From Neodontobutis hainanensis (lineage: Eukaryota; Chordata; Actinopteri; Gobiiformes; Odontobutidae): a stretch of 64,000 nucleotides of DNA. The position numbers and the translations under genes are program-made. Positions 60,040 through 64,000 of the stretch are shown one piece after another (positions within the stretch are counted from its first letter, which is position 1; the number at the start of each line of letters is the position of its first letter). The DNA lies in assembly GCA_024349245.1 (NCBI GenBank), contig JALDNG010000001.1, positions 8,159,501 through 8,223,500 on the forward strand, in the 5' to 3' direction. The notes under the pieces are model-generated. The model was not told the DNA's origin, ran no database searches, and saw only the letters and a list, made by a program, of their open reading frames with translations.

Positions 60040-62730
60040 ATATATATATATATATATAAACTTTGTCCTTCACCCTCCGCGGGTGGTCTCATCCTTCGAG
60101 CTCGGGTCCTCTACCAGAGTCCTGGGAGCTTGAGGGTTCTGCGCAGTATCTTTGCTGTTCCTAGTACTGCACTTTTCAGGACTGAGATGTCTGGTGTTCT
60201 TCTAGGGATCTGCTGTAGCCACTCTTCCAGTTTGGGGGTCACTGCCCCGAGTGCTCCGATGACCACGGGCACCACTGTCGCCTTCACCTTCCAAGTCTTT
60301 TCTAGCTCTTCTCTGAGCCCTTGGTATTTCTCTAGTTTCTCATGTTCCTTTTTCTTGATGTTGCAATCACTTGGTATTGCCACATCAACCACAACGGCTT
60401 TCCTCTGCTGTTTGTCCACCACCACAATGTCTTGTTGGTTCGCCATTACCATTCTGTCAGTCTGAATCTGGAAGTCTCACAAGATCTTGGCTCGGTCATT
60501 CTCTACCACCTTTGGAGGTGTTTCCCACTTTGACCTCGGGGTTTCCAGTCCGTACTCCGTGCAGATGTTCCTGTACACTATGCCAGCCACTTGGTTATGG
60601 CGTTCCATGTATGCTTTCCCTGCCAGCATCTTACACCCGGCAGTTAAGTGCTGGATTGTCTCAGGGGCCTGTTTGCACAGCCTACACCTTGGGTCTTGTC
60701 TGGTGTGGTAGATCTGGGCCTCTATTGCTCTGGTGCTCAGGGCTTGTTCCTGTGCAGCCATGATGAGTGCCTCTGTGCTGTCCTTCAGTCCAGCCCGTTC
60801 TAGCTATTGGTAGGATTTCTTGATATCAGCCACTTCAGTTATGTTCCGGTGGTACATCCCATGTAGGGGTTTGTCCTCCCATGATGGTCCCTCCTCCAGC
60901 TTCTCTTCCTCTGTTCCCCATTGCCTGAGACAATCACTAAGCACGTCATCTGTTGGGGCCTTATCTTTGATGTACTTGTGGATCTTGGATTTTTCATCCT
61001 GGATAGTGGCTTTCACACTCACTAGTCCATGGCCGCCTTCCTCATGGCTAGCGTACAGTCTCAGGGTGCTGGATTTGGGATGGAACCCTCCATGCATGGT
61101 GAGGAGCTTTCGTGTCTTAACGTCTGTGGTCTGTATCTCTTCCTTTGGCCACCATATTATTCCCGCAGGGTATCTGTTCACTGGCAGGGCGTAGCTGTTT
61201 ATTGCCCGTGCCTTGTTCTTGCCATTGAGCTGACTTCTTAGGACTTGCCTTACTCGTTGGAGATATTTGGCAGTTGCTGTTTTCCTTGTTACCTCTTCAA
61301 GGTTGCCATTTGCCTGTGGTATTCCAAGGTACTTGTAACCATCCTCAATGTCTGCTATTGTTCCTTCTGGTAGTGAGACCCCTTCTGTGTGGACTACCTT
61401 CCCTCTCTTTGTCACCATTCGCCTATACTTCTCAAGCCCGAATGACATCCCAATGTCAGAGCTGTAGATCCTGGTGGAGCAGTGAGTCAATGTCCCGATC
61501 GCTCTTAGCGTATAGCTTGATGTCATCCATGTAGAGGAGGTGACTGATGGTGGCCCCATTTCCATATACAGTCTTGTTGATTATTTGGCTGAGGGGGTTC
61601 AGACCTATGCAGAACAGCAGTGGGGACAGAGCATCTCCTTGGTATATGCCACATTTGATGGATACTTGTGCAAGTGGCTTGCCATTGGCCTCAAGGGTGG
61701 TTTTCCATAGCCTCATCGAATTTGCAATGAAGTGTCTTAGAGTCCTGTTGATGTTGTACATCTCCAAGTATTCAGTGATCCATGTGTGTGGCATTAAGAC
61801 AAATGCTTTCTTGTAATCAATCCAGGCAGTGCACAGGTTGGTGTGTCGGGTTCTGCAGTCTTGGGTGACTGTTCTGTCAACCAGGAATTGGTGTTTGGCT
61901 CCTCTGGTTTCTTTGCTGATGTCCTTCTGTGCTTACATTTACATTTATTCATTTAGCTGACGCTTTTATCCAAAGGGACTTACATTGTTCTACAGTAATT
62001 ACCAGTGTTACAGCCACTGGAGGCAAAGTATGAACTGTGGGGAGAGCGGGAATCGAACCACCTACCTTCCGGTTGAAAGACGACTGCTCTACCCACTGAG
62101 CTACTGCTTTGCTCATGTATTGATCCATGTGCCCACTTATCTTAGCCACGATGATGCCTGACATGAGCTTCTATGTTGTGGAGAGACAGGTTATTGGCCG
62201 ATAGTTGGATGGGACTGTACCCTTTGTGGGATCCTTCAGGATCAGGATTGTACGCCCTTCGGTAAGCCATTCAGGGTGCGTCCCATCCCTTAGCAGCTGG
62301 TTCATTTGTGCTGCAAGGCGCTCGTGGAGTGCAGTGAAATTCTTTAGCCAGTAGGTGTGGATCCTGTCTGGGCCCGGTGCTGTCCAGTTTTTCATACCTG
62401 AGACTCTTTCCTGGATGTCTGCCGCTGTGATGGTAATTGGATTCTGTTCAGGGAGGTTGCTGTGTGGTCCTCTGTCACTGTGCATCGGAGTTGTGTGATG
62501 CCTCCCTCTCCCATATATTTTTCCAGTATTGTTCAGTTTCCAGCCTTGGTGGGTCGGCTCTGCTGTTATTTTTACCCTGCCACTGAGCGTACACTTTCGC
62601 AGGTTGAGTTGCGAACAGCCGGTTTATTCTTGTGGCTTCATTTTCTCTTGTGTACCTCCTTCGACGGCTGGCCAAGGCTTGGAGCCTTTGTTTGGCAGTT
62701 TCAGTTTATGATGACAAAAGGTATGGGCAA
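60040..62730 (-). mobile_element. REL-endonuclease LINE (R4/Rex6-type), inactive
   Basis: On the minus strand the domains run in order. RT: APGPDRIHTYWLKNF, WLTEGRTILILKDPTKGTVP, QVSIKCGIYQGDALSPLLFC, and YMDDIKLYAKS with the catalytic YMDD. After RT come KYLGIPQANGN and SYALPVNRYPAGIIWWPKEE. A CX2CX8HX4C knuckle sits at CRLCKQAPETIQHLTAGC. A C-terminal restriction-like endonuclease follows with QDIVVVDKQQRKAVVVDVAI. This order (RT, then CCHC, then PD-(D/E)XK) fits the R4/Rex6-type LINEs rather than APE-type ones. Stops at 62171, 60804 and 60477, a frameshift near 61470 and an inserted SINE disable it. The 3' end runs into a (TA)n tract at 60038-60058, probably its own tail. Confidence 0.88.
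61934..62105 (-). mobile_element. tRNA-derived SINE inserted in the LINE, with an L2-type tail
   Basis: On the minus strand the head reads GTAGCTCAGTGGGTAGAGCA (A box) and GGTTCGATTCC (B box, 62059-62049), then CACAGTTCATACTTTGCC, and the tail CTTTGGATAAAAGCGTCAGC then TAAATGAATAAATGTAAATG. The tail is nearly identical to the L2-like LINE end at 58312-58357. Removing it restores the host LINE frame, with a short GCA overlap at the junction. Confidence 0.92.
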
Positions 62731-62823
62731 GAACAAAAATAAAAGACTTACTTAATAATTGTGCCCATGGTGTAAGAATAGTATGTAATTTCCATTTTGT
62801 CACCGTTTACATCAAAGTTTCAT

Positions 62824-63092
62824 TAAAAACAAAAGTTGTCTTTTTTTGTTGTTGTTTATTAAAAAATCCATGTCTACAATATAAATAAAAAGAAACAGAC
62901 TCCAACTACAAACCTCAAAGAAATGCAGTAAATCCTGACATTAATATTCTTTCACTGGAAAAAAAAAGTAAAAGGTATTTTCTTCAGGATTCAGACCTAG
63001 AGAAAAAGTTTCAGAGGGGATTTTTGTGTTTTAATTGTGAATAATTTCCAAGTCATTATCTGTTGGAATTTATTTCACACTTATAATTAAAA
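62824..63092 (-). repeat. Segmental duplication block B, copy 2 (3'UTR-like)
   Basis: This is the second copy of 38871-39150. Shared words include AAACCTCAAAGAAATGCAGT, AATCCTGACATTAATATTCT and GTCATTATCTGTTGGAAT. On the minus strand an AATAAA lies at 62860-62855, near the end of the match. Confidence 0.75.
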
Positions 63093-64000
63093 CCAGTTCA
63101 TACTTTCGGGTCATTTTCGCTGTATTGTGTGTAATGGGACCTCTCCAAATTAAAATGATTGCTGTTATTGAACCCCCTGGAATTTAATTACAAGTGTGGG
63201 CTCTTTGTAAAGGTAACAATCTCTAGTTTCACTCAGAGCAGTCAGAATCTGTCTAAGTATTACTGATAAAATTTTATACACTTTGGAACACACAAAAAAA
63301 AATACTTTTTGTGTTCTCGCCTAAAATATTTAGTGAAAATAAAAGTGTCTATAGCTTCAGCAGGTAGTTGAGGACTAAAACACACTGTGGGCCAAAATAA
63401 TTACTGGATGACTACTCACATTTCAAACTTGAAAAGAATATCTGTAAAAATGAGTATTTTACACCAGTTTTAATGTTGGTTAATCTAGGCGCTTTATTTC
63501 ACTACAATGATGTATTCATCTTATCAAACTAACACATTTGGAAAAAGTGCAATAAGTTCTAAATGCTTCAACCCACAGACTTCAATGAGGGCTCTTCTGA
63601 AAGCTTATACCTAGAGGAACCTGAATTTACACACAGTGTAACTATATTAGTTATTAAAATTAATATTCCATAATAATTGGCATGTTTACATATGAAAATA
63701 GTAAAAATGAGTGTTTTGGGACAAAATATATATTTTTGAATAATATCCACAAATAAAAACACACTGCAAACTATATACATTGTTCATAGCACTGCAATTT
63801 AGTGTTTTCAAGGCTCCAACAGCATTAGAAAGGGGAAAAGGAAAGAACAGAGAGGTGTCAAATCCCATCCCCCTCCTCCCCCCCTCCTGCTGCTCATTTT
63901 TTTTTTTTCTTCAACTGCCTGTCTAAAATGCATAAAACAACTAAAACAGATGATATTTATTACTTATAATATGTAAAATATAAAAAGATTATAGTTTTTA
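63093..64000. other. Non-coding AT-rich sequence
   Basis: No coding exon is visible. If block B is a 3'UTR, this stretch would be UTR or intron of the next paralogue on the minus strand. A T-rich and C-rich run lies at about 63867-63912. Confidence 0.4.

Noticed and set aside
61934..62105. Functional tRNA gene
   Set aside because: The A and B boxes are present, but the sequence after them is a SINE body and an L2-type tail; there is no acceptor stem pairing.

Overview
The window looks like AT-rich nuclear DNA of a teleost fish. The evidence is vertebrate-type split-gene structure, an adhesion GPCR of the subfamily-F type that is expanded in fish, and a typical teleost repeat load: L2-like and REL-endonuclease LINEs, hAT elements, tRNA-derived SINEs, a Gypsy-type gag remnant and minisatellites. 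No bacterial operons, rRNA or CRISPR arrays are seen. All calls rest on reading the sequence and on recalled family features; nothing was searched.

Left part (1-38 kb). I find no intact gene. It holds a frameshifted coiled-coil coding remnant (2.7-3.6 kb, minus), a homogeneous 59-bp minisatellite (4.74-5.52 kb), a nearly perfect 81-bp palindrome (10.25-10.33 kb), LINE scraps (13.0 and 16.7 kb), a MITE (22.8-23.6 kb), hAT ends, a degenerate array built from the same words as the minisatellite (29.3-29.95 kb), and a 10-bp satellite with a 250-bp higher-order period (34.84-35.39 kb). The rest is AT-rich DNA without visible coding signal.

Middle (44.2-53.4 kb). The one convincing host gene is an adhesion GPCR on the minus strand. 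Six coding exons (53296-53234, 47194-47146, 47012-46920, 46156-46023, 45794-45630, 45547-44210) join in one open frame of 614 codons: signal peptide, Ser/Thr-rich stalk, GAIN/GPS region and transmembrane segments to TM7. The residue after the GPS cleavage point is Ala, so self-cleavage is doubtful. The exons after TM7 were not found with confidence. The 6-kb first intron is filled by antisense LINE sequence interrupted by a nested repeat and SINE block.

Right part (54-64 kb). A decayed TM6-TM7 fragment of a second receptor lies at 54.6 kb. A minus-strand gag remnant abuts a 5'-truncated L2-like LINE (56.7-58.35 kb). A complete non-autonomous hAT with an 8-bp target duplication lies at 58.9-59.7 kb. 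A dead REL-endonuclease LINE (60.04-62.73 kb, minus) carries a SINE whose tail matches the L2 end. Two stretches from beyond the 3' side of the receptor gene (38.0-38.26 and 38.87-39.15 kb) recur at 59.8-59.98 and 62.82-63.09 kb. This suggests a tandemly duplicated receptor locus whose next member starts beyond the right edge.
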